64,000 bases of DNA from Tahibacter aquaticus (GCF_004363655.1 NZ_SNZH01000011.1:109648-173647), one strand, 5' to 3'; positions 26,914 through 35,698 are shown, counted from the first letter of the stretch. Made by a program: numbers and translations. The notes: generated from the sequence alone by a model not told the origin.

Positions 26914-27987
26914 ATGACCGGTCATAACAGCGGTTCCCCGGGGGATTTCGTGGTCATGGTCAGTCCTGGAGCTTCCTTGGCGGAATCCGCGACCCCCGGC
27001 AATGCCTTCGCCCGCACCCGACCTAGCTTCCTGCCACGGCAGCTGTCAGACGCGGAACTCGCCCTGTTCGTCAGCGCTGGCCAGCGGCGCGAGCTGATTC
27101 CCCGCGAGATGATTTTCCGCAAGGGCGAACTTGGCCGCGCCATGTTCGTGATCGAATCGGGCACGATCCAGCTGGAATTCGGCGACGGCATGCCCGACAA
27201 GCTGATCGGCGCGCGCGAATTCTTCGGCGAGCTGGCGCTGTTCATCGGCAACCACGCACGCGTGGCCAATGCGGTCGCGGCCGAGACCTGCGTGCTGCGC
27301 GTGATCGAGCACGCCGCGTTCGAGAGCCTGCTGCAGACCGAGGCGGCGTTGCTGGCGCAGTTCATGCGCCGCTCTTTTTCCTACCTGGTCGCAAGCGAGC
27401 AGCAGCTGATCCAGAGCCTCAAGCGGCGCAACGAAGACCTCATGGTCACGCTCGATTCGCTGCGCCATACCCAGACCCAGCTGTCCACCGCCGAACGCCT
27501 GGTGCGCACCGACGAGCTCACCGGGCTGTGCAACCGGCGCGGGCTTTATCACTACCTCGACGAGCTGGGACTGCGCCGCGCAGCGGGCATGCGCCTGGGC
27601 CTGCTGCTGATCGACATCGACCGCTTCAAGCAGATCAACGATCACTACGGCCACCTGACGGGCGACCTGGCCCTGCGCGCGGTGGCGGCCGAAGTGCAGC
27701 AGGCCGCCGCTGCCTGCGACCTGCCCTGCCGCCTGGGCGGCGACGAGTTCGCCCTGCTGGTGCTGGTGCGCGATGCGAACGAACTGCGCGATCGCGCCAT
27801 GCAGATCGCCGAAGGCGTGCGCGCGCTGCGGTTTCGTGCACCGGCCGAAGGGCTGCAGGTATCGGTCAGCATCGGCGGCAGCCTGTGCCACGAAACGGCC
27901 GAATGGTCGGCCTGGTATAGCGATTCGGACTGCGCCCTGTACCTGGTCAAAGGCGAGGGCGGCGACAATTGCCGCGTGATTGCCTAG
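26914..27987 (+). CDS. Cyclic-nucleotide-binding domain / GGDEF diguanylate cyclase
   Basis: A 357-residue two-domain signalling protein. Residues of about 40-160 form a Crp-like cyclic-nucleotide-binding domain. Its phosphate-binding cassette keeps the key Glu and Arg (FGELALF at 104-110, Arg116 in HARVAN), so cNMP binding is plausible. A helical linker leads to a GGDEF domain with the intact catalytic motif RLGGDEFALL (GGDEF at 275-279) and DIDRFKQINDHYGH. The inhibitory I-site Arg-x-x-Asp is absent: the four residues five positions before GGDEF are AACD. It probably makes cyclic di-GMP under cNMP control. It lies 166 bases upstream of a class III nucleotidyl cyclase gene on the same strand. 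Confidence 0.88.
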   Translation: MTGHNSGSPGDFVVMVSPGASLAESATPGNAFARTRPSFLPRQLSDAELALFVSAGQRRELIPREMIFRKGELGRAMFVIESGTIQLEFGDGMPDKLIGAREFFGELALFIGNHARVANAVAAETCVLRVIEHAAFESLLQTEAALLAQFMRRSFSYLVASEQQLIQSLKRRNEDLMVTLDSLRHTQTQLSTAERLVRTDELTGLCNRRGLYHYLDELGLRRAAGMRLGLLLIDIDRFKQINDHYGHLTGDLALRAVAAEVQQAAAACDLPCRLGGDEFALLVLVRDANELRDRAMQIAEGVRALRFRAPAEGLQVSVSIGGSLCHETAEWSAWYSDSDCALYLVKGEGGDNCRVIA

Positions 27988-28089
27988 GCCATCGCCCCCT
28001 GCCGTCGCCAGTCTGCACAGGCCCAGGCCGGCGACGGGCAACACCTGCGCATTGCTCTCTTTCACTACAAAGTAAAGTTTTCACCTCTG

Positions 28090-28104
28090 GCGCAAGACTT
28101 GCGC
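28090..28104. promoter_or_regulatory. Palindrome upstream of cyclase 1
   Basis: GCGCAAG-A-CTTGCGC, a perfect 7-bp-arm palindrome 50 bases before the cyclase start. It sits beside an AT-rich patch (CACTACAAAGTAAAGTTTTC, 28062-28081). A possible operator; the regulator is unknown. Confidence 0.4.
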
Positions 28105-28153
28105 ACGTTGCAAGATGCCGCATTCTGTACTGCCCCGGACGGCCGGAGGCTGC

Positions 28154-30754
28154 ATGCGTGCGGTGGAAGCACCTGAACTGATCAGTCCGCCGCCTGGCGG
28201 CATGCCGGTACTGCGCACCCTGGCATTGTGCGATCTGGTCGATTCGACTTCCCTGGTCGAGCGTCTCGGCGACCAGGCCGCTGCGGCGTTGCTGCGCCGG
28301 CACGACCGCGTCGCCCGCGACCTGGTGCTGCGCCACTACGGCCATGAAATCGACAAGACCGACGGCTTCCTGGTGCTGTTCGAACGGCCGGTCCAGGCGA
28401 TCGCCTTCGCCCTGGCCTATCAGCGCGCCTTGTGCGGGCTCAGCCGCGAATTCAACCAGCCACTGCGCGCTCGCATCGGCCTGCACGTCGGCGATGTGTT
28501 GCTGTGGCAGAACTCCAGCGACGATGTCTCCCACGGCGCCAAGCCGGTAGAGCTGGAAGGCCTGGTCAAGCCGGTGACTGCGCGCCTGGCTGGCCTGGCC
28601 CTGCCCGGGCAGATACTCATGTCGGGCGTGGCTGCTTTCCTGGCCCAGCGGCCACAACAGGAACTGGGCCCGGCCAGCGTGCGCTGGATCAACCACGGCC
28701 GCTATCGCTTCAAGGGCGTGCCCGAGCCGCTGCACGTCTATGAGGTGGGCGAAACCGGTGTCGCGCCGCTGCGCGCGCCGCCGTATTCCGGCAAGGCCTG
28801 GCGCGAAGTGCCCTGGTGGCGGCGGCCGGCCAGCCTGGCCATCGAGGCCAGCCTGCTGCTGGTGCTGCTGCTGATGGGCGCCTGGTCGCTGCTGCGCCCG
28901 GAGCCGGCAATCGCCTTCGCCGAACGCGACTGGGTGGTCATGGGCAGCCTGGCCAACCTGACCGGCGAGACGCGCTTCGACGACGCCTTGCCGACCGCAT
29001 TCCGCATCGGCCTGGAGCAGTCCGGCCACGTCAACGTGGTAGCGGACCTTCAGGTGCGCAATGTCTTGCAGCGCATGGAGCGCGACCCGGCCAGTACGCC
29101 GGTCGATCGCCAGGTCGGCGCGGAAATCGCCCTGCGCGACGGTGCCCGGGCGGTGATCCTGCCGTCGCTGGCCGAAATCGGCGGTCGCCTGCGCGTTACC
29201 GCCGAAGTGATCGATCCCAAGACCCAGGCCACGGTGTATTCGGAAACCAGCGACGGCCTGGGGCCGGACTCGGTGGTCGAATCGGTAGACCGGGTGGTGC
29301 ACAAATTGCGTGCGCGCCTGGGCGAGGTGCTGATCGACGTATCCAGTCCGTCGGAACGGCTGGACAAGGTCACCACCGCCAATGTCGAAGCCCTGCGCGC
29401 CTATTCGCTGGGCGAGCGCGAACGCGTGCATGGCAACCTGGACGAAGCCATCGTCTACTTCGAACACGCCCTGCAGCTGGACGAACATTTCGCCGCCGCC
29501 ATGCTGGGCGTGGCCAAGGCCTACCACGACAGCGGCAAGCCGGACCAGGCACAGCAGACCCTGGAGCGTGCCGCCAGCCTGCGTTCGCGCCTGTCTTCGC
29601 GCGATTCGCTGCACGTCGACGCCATGCAGGCCAGCCTGCGCGCACCGGCCGAGGCACTGGTGAAGTGGCGCGTGCTGGCGCGGCTGCATCCGGATTTCTA
29701 TCCAGGCCACGGCGCGCTGGCGTATTTCGGCTGGCGCACCGGCAACCGCTTCGACGAGGCCATCGCCGCAGCCCAGCGCTGCGCCGATCCGCACAATCCG
29801 CATGCCGCTGCCGCGCAGCTGTTGCTCGGCCTGCTGCAACTGGGGCAGGAGCATTTCGCCGATTCCGCTGCCAGCCTGCGCGCCGCCGCTGCCGCCGGAT
29901 TCAGCCGGCCCGAATATCTCGCCGCCACCCAGGCCGCGCAACGCCAGTTCAGCCAGGCCCAGGCCACCCTGGCCCAGCTGCAGGCCAATGCCCAGCGCGC
30001 CGGCGATCCGGAAATCGAGCGCATCCGCCTGACCGTCGCAGCCGACCGCGGCGATGCGAAGCAGGTACAGGTTTCCTACAAGGCGCTTTGCGCTGCCGCC
30101 GACAGCAGCCCCACGCCCTGGTGCCACAGCCTGGGCCTGGGCCTGGCCGCAGCAGGATTGCTGGAAGCGCCCGCCACAGGCGGCGCCGATGCGGCCGGCG
30201 GCGGCGGCCAAGCCGACGCGCGCTTCATCGCCGCAGCCGACGCTTACTGGCATGCACGCAGCGGCAATGCAGCCGCCGCGCGCGCGCGGCTGCAGCAGGC
30301 GGTTGCGCCCGACACGGGCAACTACCCCAGCCTGGCCGGCATGCGCGAGGTGGCAGCGGCAGAGATATCCCGCGCCGCCGGCGGCGATGCGGCAAAAGCC
30401 GTGGCGCAGCTGCGCAAACTGGTCGACGGCGACGAACTGCTGCTGACCCATATCGCCCTGCTCGACGCGCTGCGCGCGGGCAAGGACTGGGCTGGCGCAC
30501 GCGAGCAGGCGCAATGGCTGACGACGCGACGCGGCCGCGCCTACGCCGAATACAACGGCGACTGGCTGCTCAACCCGTTCTATGCGGCCTATTCCAACCT
30601 GGCGCAGCTCGACCTGGCCGAGATCGAACTGGCCGCCGGTAACCGCAGCGCCGCGCGTGCCGCACTGGCGCAGTTCCGCAGCGCCTGGCCACAGGCCGCA
30701 CAACGGCCGGCGCTGGCCGGCCGGCTGGACAAACTGGAAACCGCGCTGCGCTGA
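28154..30754 (+). CDS. Peptide-modification-system cyclase 1 (class III cyclase-TPR)
   Basis: An 866-residue protein. Residues of about 20-190 are a class III adenylate/guanylate cyclase domain: metal-binding Asp in LCDLVDST, substrate Lys and second Asp in EIDKTDGFLVLF, and RIGLHVGDVLLWQ. A membrane segment follows at about 232-252 (LAIEASLLLVLLLMGAWSLL), then a TolB/FlgO-like domain (AERDWVVMGSLANLTGE...RMERDPASTPVDRQ) and a long TPR-like helical region. From memory it matches the TIGRFAM entry 'putative peptide modification system cyclase'. ATP or GTP as substrate is not decided. The chosen ATG has GGAGG four bases upstream. It converges on a precursor-like peptide gene 11 bases after its stop. 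Confidence 0.85.
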   Translation: MRAVEAPELISPPPGGMPVLRTLALCDLVDSTSLVERLGDQAAAALLRRHDRVARDLVLRHYGHEIDKTDGFLVLFERPVQAIAFALAYQRALCGLSREFNQPLRARIGLHVGDVLLWQNSSDDVSHGAKPVELEGLVKPVTARLAGLALPGQILMSGVAAFLAQRPQQELGPASVRWINHGRYRFKGVPEPLHVYEVGETGVAPLRAPPYSGKAWREVPWWRRPASLAIEASLLLVLLLMGAWSLLRPEPAIAFAERDWVVMGSLANLTGETRFDDALPTAFRIGLEQSGHVNVVADLQVRNVLQRMERDPASTPVDRQVGAEIALRDGARAVILPSLAEIGGRLRVTAEVIDPKTQATVYSETSDGLGPDSVVESVDRVVHKLRARLGEVLIDVSSPSERLDKVTTANVEALRAYSLGERERVHGNLDEAIVYFEHALQLDEHFAAAMLGVAKAYHDSGKPDQAQQTLERAASLRSRLSSRDSLHVDAMQASLRAPAEALVKWRVLARLHPDFYPGHGALAYFGWRTGNRFDEAIAAAQRCADPHNPHAAAAQLLLGLLQLGQEHFADSAASLRAAAAAGFSRPEYLAATQAAQRQFSQAQATLAQLQANAQRAGDPEIERIRLTVAADRGDAKQVQVSYKALCAAADSSPTPWCHSLGLGLAAAGLLEAPATGGADAAGGGGQADARFIAAADAYWHARSGNAAAARARLQQAVAPDTGNYPSLAGMREVAAAEISRAAGGDAAKAVAQLRKLVDGDELLLTHIALLDALRAGKDWAGAREQAQWLTTRRGRAYAEYNGDWLLNPFYAAYSNLAQLDLAEIELAAGNRSAARAALAQFRSAWPQAAQRPALAGRLDKLETALR

Positions 30755-30765
30755 TGCGCCGCTGG

Positions 30766-31056
30766 CTATTTGCCGAAGCCCAGGCTAGGCCCGGGAATCA
30801 CCATGCACATGCAGCGCAGGTTGCGCACCGATTCGTCGCTGAGTGCATCGGCCAGCGAGTTCAAGGTGGCGGCATCGGCCAGCGTGGACGGATCGATCGC
30901 TGCCGGCGGTATCGCCTGCGCCACTGCAGCGGATACGCCGACTTCCTGTAGCGCCTCCACCGGCGACTGTTCGAAGCGCCGGCGATAGGCATCGTCGCCG
31001 GACAGCCTGCGCAGGAAATCGACAGCCTGTTGCGGAGTCAGACCTGGTGCACTCAT
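30766..31056 (-). CDS. RiPP precursor-like peptide A
   Basis: A 96-residue peptide. Residues 6-45 (LTPQQAVDFLRRLSGDDAYRRRF...SPVEALQEVGVS) form an NHLP/Nif11-like leader with the pattern L-x-x-L-x-x-D-D-x-[FY]-R...P-x-x-A-L-x-x-x-G. The C-terminal 20 residues differ sharply in composition: RNLRCMCMVIPGPSLGFGK, with Cys82 and Cys84 and several Gly/Pro/Ser. This leader/core split is typical of ribosomally made, modified peptides; it fits the family 'putative modified peptide'. A GGGGA Shine-Dalgarno lies eight bases upstream. It is divergent from the dehydrogenase (101 bases between starts) and convergent with cyclase 1. The modification is unknown. Confidence 0.82.
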   Translation of the reverse strand: MSAPGLTPQQAVDFLRRLSGDDAYRRRFEQSPVEALQEVGVSAAVAQAIPPAAIDPSTLADAATLNSLADALSDESVRNLRCMCMVIPGPSLGFGK

Positions 31057-31092
31057 GCTGTTTTCCCCGACCGTGTTTACTGCAGTCTAGAC

Positions 31093-31115
31093 GCTGGCTT
31101 TTCCCGTACGCCAGC
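31093..31115. promoter_or_regulatory. Inverted repeat between precursor A and dehydrogenase A
   Basis: GCTGGC (31093-31098) and GCCAGC (31110-31115), 11 bases apart, in the middle of the 101-base divergent intergenic region. A possible shared operator for precursor and dehydrogenase. Confidence 0.35.
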
Positions 31116-31129
31116 CTTTGCAGGCATCC

Positions 31130-31157
31130 ATGAAAGTTCACACATGGAAGTTCACAA
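31130..31157 (+). repeat. 14-bp tandem direct repeat at dehydrogenase A ribosome binding site
   Basis: ATGAAAGTTCACAC followed directly by ATGGAAGTTCACAA, 12 of 14 identical, ending one base before the dehydrogenase ATG. The GGAAG Shine-Dalgarno is inside the second copy. It may be a paired protein-binding site (GTTCACA twice) or a duplicated initiation region. Confidence 0.6.
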
Positions 31158-32333
31158 ATGCCGGAATTTGCCACATTGTTTCGCCGCTGCGCCGTACTGA
31201 TGCTGGAGGCCCAGGAACGCATCAGCTATCAGCCACAAGACCTCATCGCCGGACGCCTGGTGCCGCGCGTGCATACGCAATGGATGGCGCTGGCGCCGCA
31301 CCTGGGCGAAGCGATAGCGCTGGAGGCCGCCGAAATCGACGCGCTGGCGCGCTGCTCGTCCAGCCAATGGCTGCCCGTGCACGAACTGGGCATCGCCGCG
31401 GAAACGATCGACGCACTCTGCGCCAAGGGTCTGTTGCTGACCCAGCAGCCGGGCGATGCCGCAGCGCAGCGCGACGACATTCTGCGTGGTATGCACTGGA
31501 AAGGGCTGTCTGCCGTCGCGCATCTGTTTTCGCGCTGGCGCGGTGTGGACGCGCGCGCGGCCGAACGCCACCTGGCCGCACAGGGCATGGCCCTGCCTGC
31601 CGATACGCCGCCGCCCAGCGTCGAGGCCAGCGCTGTTGCGCCGGCGCTGGCCCTGCCGCAGCCGGCCGACAGCGCGCTGGAACAGCTGCTGCTGGCGCGC
31701 ACCACCTGCCGCAACTATGCCGATGCGCCATTGCGCGCCGATCAGCTGGGCCATGTTCTGCAGCGCAGTTTCGGCGCGCGCGCCAGCGGTGCTTTCGCCG
31801 CCGGACTCACGCTGCTGAAAAAAGGCGTGCCTTCCGCCGGCGGCCTGCATCCGGTCGAAGCGCTGCTGCTGTTGCGCAAGGTCGACGGCCTGGCCTGCGG
31901 CCTGTATCGCTACCACCCGGTCGAACACACGCTGCTGCTGCAGCAAACCCTGCCTCAGTCCGAGGCCGACGCATTGGCGCTGCGGTTTGTCGCCGGCCAG
32001 GAGTATTTCGCCGGCGCGCCCGTGCTGCTGGCGCTGACGGCGCGGTTCCAGCGCAACTTCTGGAAATACCGCGAACATGCCAAGGCCTGGCGCGCCGTGA
32101 TCCTCGATGCCGGCCACCTGTCGCAGACCCTGTACCTGGCGGCGACCGAACTCCAGCTTGGCGCCTTCATCACCGCCGCGGTCAACGAAGCCGACATCGA
32201 ACAAGCCTTCGGGCTGGACCCCCTGCAGCATGGCGTCATCGCCGTCTGCGGCTGCGGCATTCCAGCACGGCCGGACGAGGTCGAGTTCGATCCGCTGGGC
32301 CGGGCCGCCGGACGGCCGCCGTCCCCGGCGTGA
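31158..32333 (+). CDS. SagB-like peptide maturation dehydrogenase A
   Basis: A 391-residue protein. The N-terminal about 150 residues (RRCAVLMLEAQERISYQPQDL...) are specific to this family and may recognise the leader peptide. The C-terminal nitroreductase-fold domain has FMN-site motifs of SagB-type dehydrogenases: RTTCRNY (181-187), PSAGGLHPVEALLLL (225-239), NFWKYREHAKAWRAVILDAGHLSQTLYLAATELQLGAF and GLDPLQHGVIAVCGCG. From memory it matches 'putative peptide maturation dehydrogenase'. SagB enzymes oxidise azolines to azoles, but no azoline-forming enzyme is nearby, so the reaction here is open. It is followed by cyclase 2 after 118 bases on the same strand. Confidence 0.87.
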   Translation: MPEFATLFRRCAVLMLEAQERISYQPQDLIAGRLVPRVHTQWMALAPHLGEAIALEAAEIDALARCSSSQWLPVHELGIAAETIDALCAKGLLLTQQPGDAAAQRDDILRGMHWKGLSAVAHLFSRWRGVDARAAERHLAAQGMALPADTPPPSVEASAVAPALALPQPADSALEQLLLARTTCRNYADAPLRADQLGHVLQRSFGARASGAFAAGLTLLKKGVPSAGGLHPVEALLLLRKVDGLACGLYRYHPVEHTLLLQQTLPQSEADALALRFVAGQEYFAGAPVLLALTARFQRNFWKYREHAKAWRAVILDAGHLSQTLYLAATELQLGAFITAAVNEADIEQAFGLDPLQHGVIAVCGCGIPARPDEVEFDPLGRAAGRPPSPA

Positions 32334-32451
32334 CCGGCACTGCCGGAACGGCGATACTTCCGCGTACTCTTTTGCGCTAAGTCTCACTGTTTCGCCCCGG
32401 CGCTTGTGCTTGGGTGGCGGACGATGGCCATCGGTCTTTGGAGTGGTAGGC

Positions 32452-35121
32452 ATGAACGCGTTGGTTTCCGCGCCCGAACCGCTGGCTGCACAACGCACAG
32501 GAGCGCCACTGCTGCGCAGCCTGGCGCTATGCGACCTGGTCGATTCCACCGCGCTGGTGGCGCGCCTGGGCGACCAGCGCGGCGCGGCGCTGCTGCGCCG
32601 GCACGACCGGCTCGCCCGTGACCTGATGCTGCAGCATGGCGGCCAGGAGATCGACAAGACCGACGGCTTCCTGGTGCTGTTCGAGCGCCCGATCAATGCC
32701 GTCGCCTTCTCCCTCGACTACCAGCGCGAACTCAAGCGCCTGGCGCTGGACGAAGCCGTCGCGCTGCAGGCGCGTGTCGGCGTACACGTCGGCGATGTGG
32801 TGGTGTGGCAGAACGAGCCCGGCGACGTGATCCAGGGCGCCAAGCCGTTCGAGGTCGAAGGCCTGGTCAAGCCGGTGACGGCACGGCTGGCTTCGCTCGC
32901 CCTGCCCGGCCAGATACTGGTTTCCGGCGTGGCCGCCAGCCTGGCCCAGCGCGCCCATGGCGAACTCGGCGCGAACGCCGATCGTACGCGCTGGATCAAT
33001 CACGGCCGCTACCGCTTCAAGGGTGTGCCCGAGCCGGTGGTGGTCTACGAAGTCGGCGAAGCCGGCATCGCGCCGCTGCGCCAGCCTCCGTATTCGGGCA
33101 AGGCCTGGCGCGAAGTACCCTGGTGGCGCCGCCCCGGCACCATGTTCATCGAAGCGTCGATCGTACTGGGCGCACTGGTGCTGGGCCTGTGGCTGCTGCT
33201 GCGCCCGCCTGCGGCGATCGCCTTCGCCGAGCGCGACTGGGTCGTGGTCGGCGACGTGCGCAACCTGACCAGCGACGCTTCGCTCAGCGAAACCGTGCGC
33301 GTCGGCTTCCGCATCGGAATGGAACAATCCAAATATATCAATGTGGTTTCCGACCTGCGCGTGCGCGACACGCTCAAGCGCATGCAGCAAGACCCCGACC
33401 GCACGCCGGTCGACCGCCACCGTGCCGCCGAGATCGCCCTGCGCGAAGGCGCCCGGGCGGCGATCCTGCCGGTCGCGACCGAGGTCGGCGGCAAGCTGCG
33501 CATCACCGCCGAAGTGATCGACCCCACTACCGAAGCGACCGTTTACAACGAATCGGCCGAAGGCAGCGGCGCCGAATCGGCGCTGGACTCGGTCGACGCC
33601 GTCAATGCCGCGCTGCGCCAGCGCCTGGGCGAGAGCCTGGCGTCGATCGAGGACAACAGCGTTCCGCTGGAGAAGGTGACCACGTCCAACCTCGATGCGC
33701 TGCGCGCTTATTCGCTGGGCCGGCGCGCTCATGTACTAGGCAACTTTGGCGAGGCGTTGGCGCTGTTTCGCGAAGCGACTGAACTCGACCCGGATTTCGC
33801 GCTGGCGTACGTTGGCATGGCCGGGGTCTATATCAGCGGCGACGACAAGCGCGAGGCGCGCACGGTAATCCGCAAGGCACAGCAACTGCGTGCCAAGCTG
33901 CCCGGCCGCGAAAAGCTTTATCTTGACGGCATCGCCTCGACCCTGGACACACCGGCCGAGATGTACCGGCGCTGGAGCCTGCTTTACAAGATGTACCCCG
34001 ATTTCCATGGCGCCTACGCCAATCACTCACTGATGCTCTGGACCTACGGCAATCGGGTGCGCGAGGCCATCGCGGTGATGACGCCCCTGGATACGCCACA
34101 CAACGCGCGACTCGGCTCGTCGCTCTACCTGCTCGGCACGCTCAATCTCGCCAATGACGATTACGACAAGGCATTGCACTACCTGTCGCGCTCGGCCGAC
34201 CTGGGTGGCAACAGCCTGGGCCTGGTCAATGCGGAATGGTTCGCGGTACAGCGCCGCTTCGACGAAGCCGCCGCGGAACTGCGCAAATCGGACAAAAGCG
34301 GCATGGCCAGCAACGACATTTTTCGCTGGCGCCCCCGGCTGGTGCTGCCGCTGGACCGCGGCGACTTTGCCGAAGCAGGCAAGATTGCCGACGAAGCCAT
34401 CGCCGATGCGCGCAAGACCGGACCGTTGTACCTGCGCATCTTCGAAGGCATGCGGCTGGGCATCGCCGACGTGCTGCCGGCAGGAACGGTCAAGGCCGAA
34501 GACCTGCAACGCTTCGTCCGCACCGAACTGGCAGCAGCCGCGGACAGCGACGACCCCGATGTCGATCATGCTGTCACCGCCGCGCTCTACGGCGCCTACC
34601 TGGCCGCCCGCAGCGGCGACGCGAAACTGGCCACGCAGGTCATCGACAGACTCGGCAAACAGGCCGATGCGAGCGCGTTTCCCAGCAACAACGACATGGC
34701 AGCCATCGCCCGTGCGGAGCTGGCCCTGCAGCGCGGCGACGCCGATGCTGCCGTCAAGCTGCTGCAGCCGGTTAGCGGCGACGAAAACCTGTACCTGGCC
34801 CACGTAGCCCTGCGCGATGCCTACGCCAAGGCCGGACAACCGGAAAAGGCCCTGGAGCAGGCACTGTTTCTGGCCAGTCGGCGCGGACAGGCCTACGAGC
34901 AGTTCGGTGCCTTGCACATGCTGGTGCCGATCAATGTAAAAGAATCTACAATTTCTCTTTTGTGTGCCGCAGAATACAGCCGTACCCTCGGGCGCGAGCA
35001 GGATGCAGCACGCTACGCGGACGAATTCCGCCGCGCCTGGCCCGGTCCCCTGCCTCAAGCCTACGCGAAGCGGATGACCCAGGTTCAGGCAGAAGGGAAA
35101 GCGGAAGCGCCGGCACCGTAG
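32452..35121 (+). CDS. Peptide-modification-system cyclase 2 (class III cyclase-TPR)
   Basis: An 889-residue paralogue of cyclase 1 with the same domain order. The cyclase domain (LCDLVDSTALVARLGDQ, EIDKTDGFLVLFERP, RVGVHVGDVVVWQN) keeps the metal and substrate residues. A membrane segment lies at about 233-253 (MFIEASIVLGALVLGLWLLL), followed by a TolB/FlgO-like domain and TPR-like repeats. The two proteins are nearly identical around GRYRFKGVPEP and PPYSGKAWREVPWWRRP. The membrane segment places the C-terminal half on the other side of the membrane or anchors the cyclase. A short AT-rich patch near the end (AATGTAAAAGAATCTACAATTTC) lies inside the coding sequence. It ends 31 bases from the convergent precursor B gene. 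Confidence 0.86.
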   Translation: MNALVSAPEPLAAQRTGAPLLRSLALCDLVDSTALVARLGDQRGAALLRRHDRLARDLMLQHGGQEIDKTDGFLVLFERPINAVAFSLDYQRELKRLALDEAVALQARVGVHVGDVVVWQNEPGDVIQGAKPFEVEGLVKPVTARLASLALPGQILVSGVAASLAQRAHGELGANADRTRWINHGRYRFKGVPEPVVVYEVGEAGIAPLRQPPYSGKAWREVPWWRRPGTMFIEASIVLGALVLGLWLLLRPPAAIAFAERDWVVVGDVRNLTSDASLSETVRVGFRIGMEQSKYINVVSDLRVRDTLKRMQQDPDRTPVDRHRAAEIALREGARAAILPVATEVGGKLRITAEVIDPTTEATVYNESAEGSGAESALDSVDAVNAALRQRLGESLASIEDNSVPLEKVTTSNLDALRAYSLGRRAHVLGNFGEALALFREATELDPDFALAYVGMAGVYISGDDKREARTVIRKAQQLRAKLPGREKLYLDGIASTLDTPAEMYRRWSLLYKMYPDFHGAYANHSLMLWTYGNRVREAIAVMTPLDTPHNARLGSSLYLLGTLNLANDDYDKALHYLSRSADLGGNSLGLVNAEWFAVQRRFDEAAAELRKSDKSGMASNDIFRWRPRLVLPLDRGDFAEAGKIADEAIADARKTGPLYLRIFEGMRLGIADVLPAGTVKAEDLQRFVRTELAAAADSDDPDVDHAVTAALYGAYLAARSGDAKLATQVIDRLGKQADASAFPSNNDMAAIARAELALQRGDADAAVKLLQPVSGDENLYLAHVALRDAYAKAGQPEKALEQALFLASRRGQAYEQFGALHMLVPINVKESTISLLCAAEYSRTLGREQDAARYADEFRRAWPGPLPQAYAKRMTQVQAEGKAEAPAP

Positions 35122-35152
35122 CACGGGCGCACGCTGGGGCGGCTCGTGTTCT

Positions 35153-35407
35153 CTAGCGCCTGACGAGGTTGTGAGGCACCTGGCCCAGCGTGGTCAACGC
35201 ACCGGCACGCAAGGTATCGGCGGCGTTCCTGGCCGCCGCCTTGTCCGGCAAATCGGACGCGGCGAAGCAAGGCGCCAGTGCTGCCGGCAGACCGATGGAT
35301 TGCAGCGCCGTCGCCGGGTCTTTCTGCAGCGCACTGCGGAAGTCGTCATCGTTGGCCAGCTTGCCCAGCAGCGTCTCGACTTGTTGCGGATTCAATTCAT
35401 TCGCCAT
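35153..35407 (-). CDS. RiPP precursor-like peptide B
   Basis: An 84-residue peptide whose N-terminal half matches precursor A position by position: LNPQQVETLLGKLANDDDFRSAL, then DPATALQSIGLPAALA. After residue 45 the two diverge completely. This one continues PCFAASDLPDK and ends LGQVPHNLVRR; it has one Cys (Cys47) and no Cys in its last 35 residues. A conserved leader with an unrelated tail is expected of paralogous RiPP precursors. A GGGGGGAG Shine-Dalgarno precedes the ATG. It is divergent from dehydrogenase B (291 bases between starts) and convergent with cyclase 2, the same geometry as precursor A. Confidence 0.8.
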   Translation of the reverse strand: MANELNPQQVETLLGKLANDDDFRSALQKDPATALQSIGLPAALAPCFAASDLPDKAAARNAADTLRAGALTTLGQVPHNLVRR

Positions 35408-35537
35408 GGCTCCCCCCTGATGTGGGCCAGAACAGAACATGCGTCCAGGGCCGGTGCCACGGCTGCCGCATCGCCGGCAGTGCCGCCCAACTCCGCAGGC
35501 AACACCCAACCGCTTCAACGGAGCTGACAGCACGAAA

Positions 35538-35560
35538 CGGCGAACGGACACGGTTCGCCG
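35538..35560. promoter_or_regulatory. Inverted repeat between precursor B and dehydrogenase B
   Basis: CGGCGAAC (35538-35545) and GTTCGCCG (35553-35560), a perfect 8-bp dyad with a 7-base spacer, in the divergent intergenic region. It is in the same relative place as the repeat in module A but of different sequence. A candidate operator or a 5' leader hairpin of either gene. Confidence 0.4.
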
Positions 35561-35698
35561 CCGGCAAAAGATTGAGCTTAGCCGTGGTGTCCTATAGCAA
35601 CAAGCGCGCCAGTATGGTGAATTGAGTCGCAATAGGGCACACGCGTTGCCCCCGCCAGTACGAGCCGCTAGCCTGGACACTTTGTTCGGGAGAACGCC

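Noticed and set aside
27947..30703. 918-residue open frame opposite cyclase 1
   Set aside because: Antisense shadow; composition is His/Gln/Arg-rich with no domains, while the plus strand encodes clear cyclase motifs.
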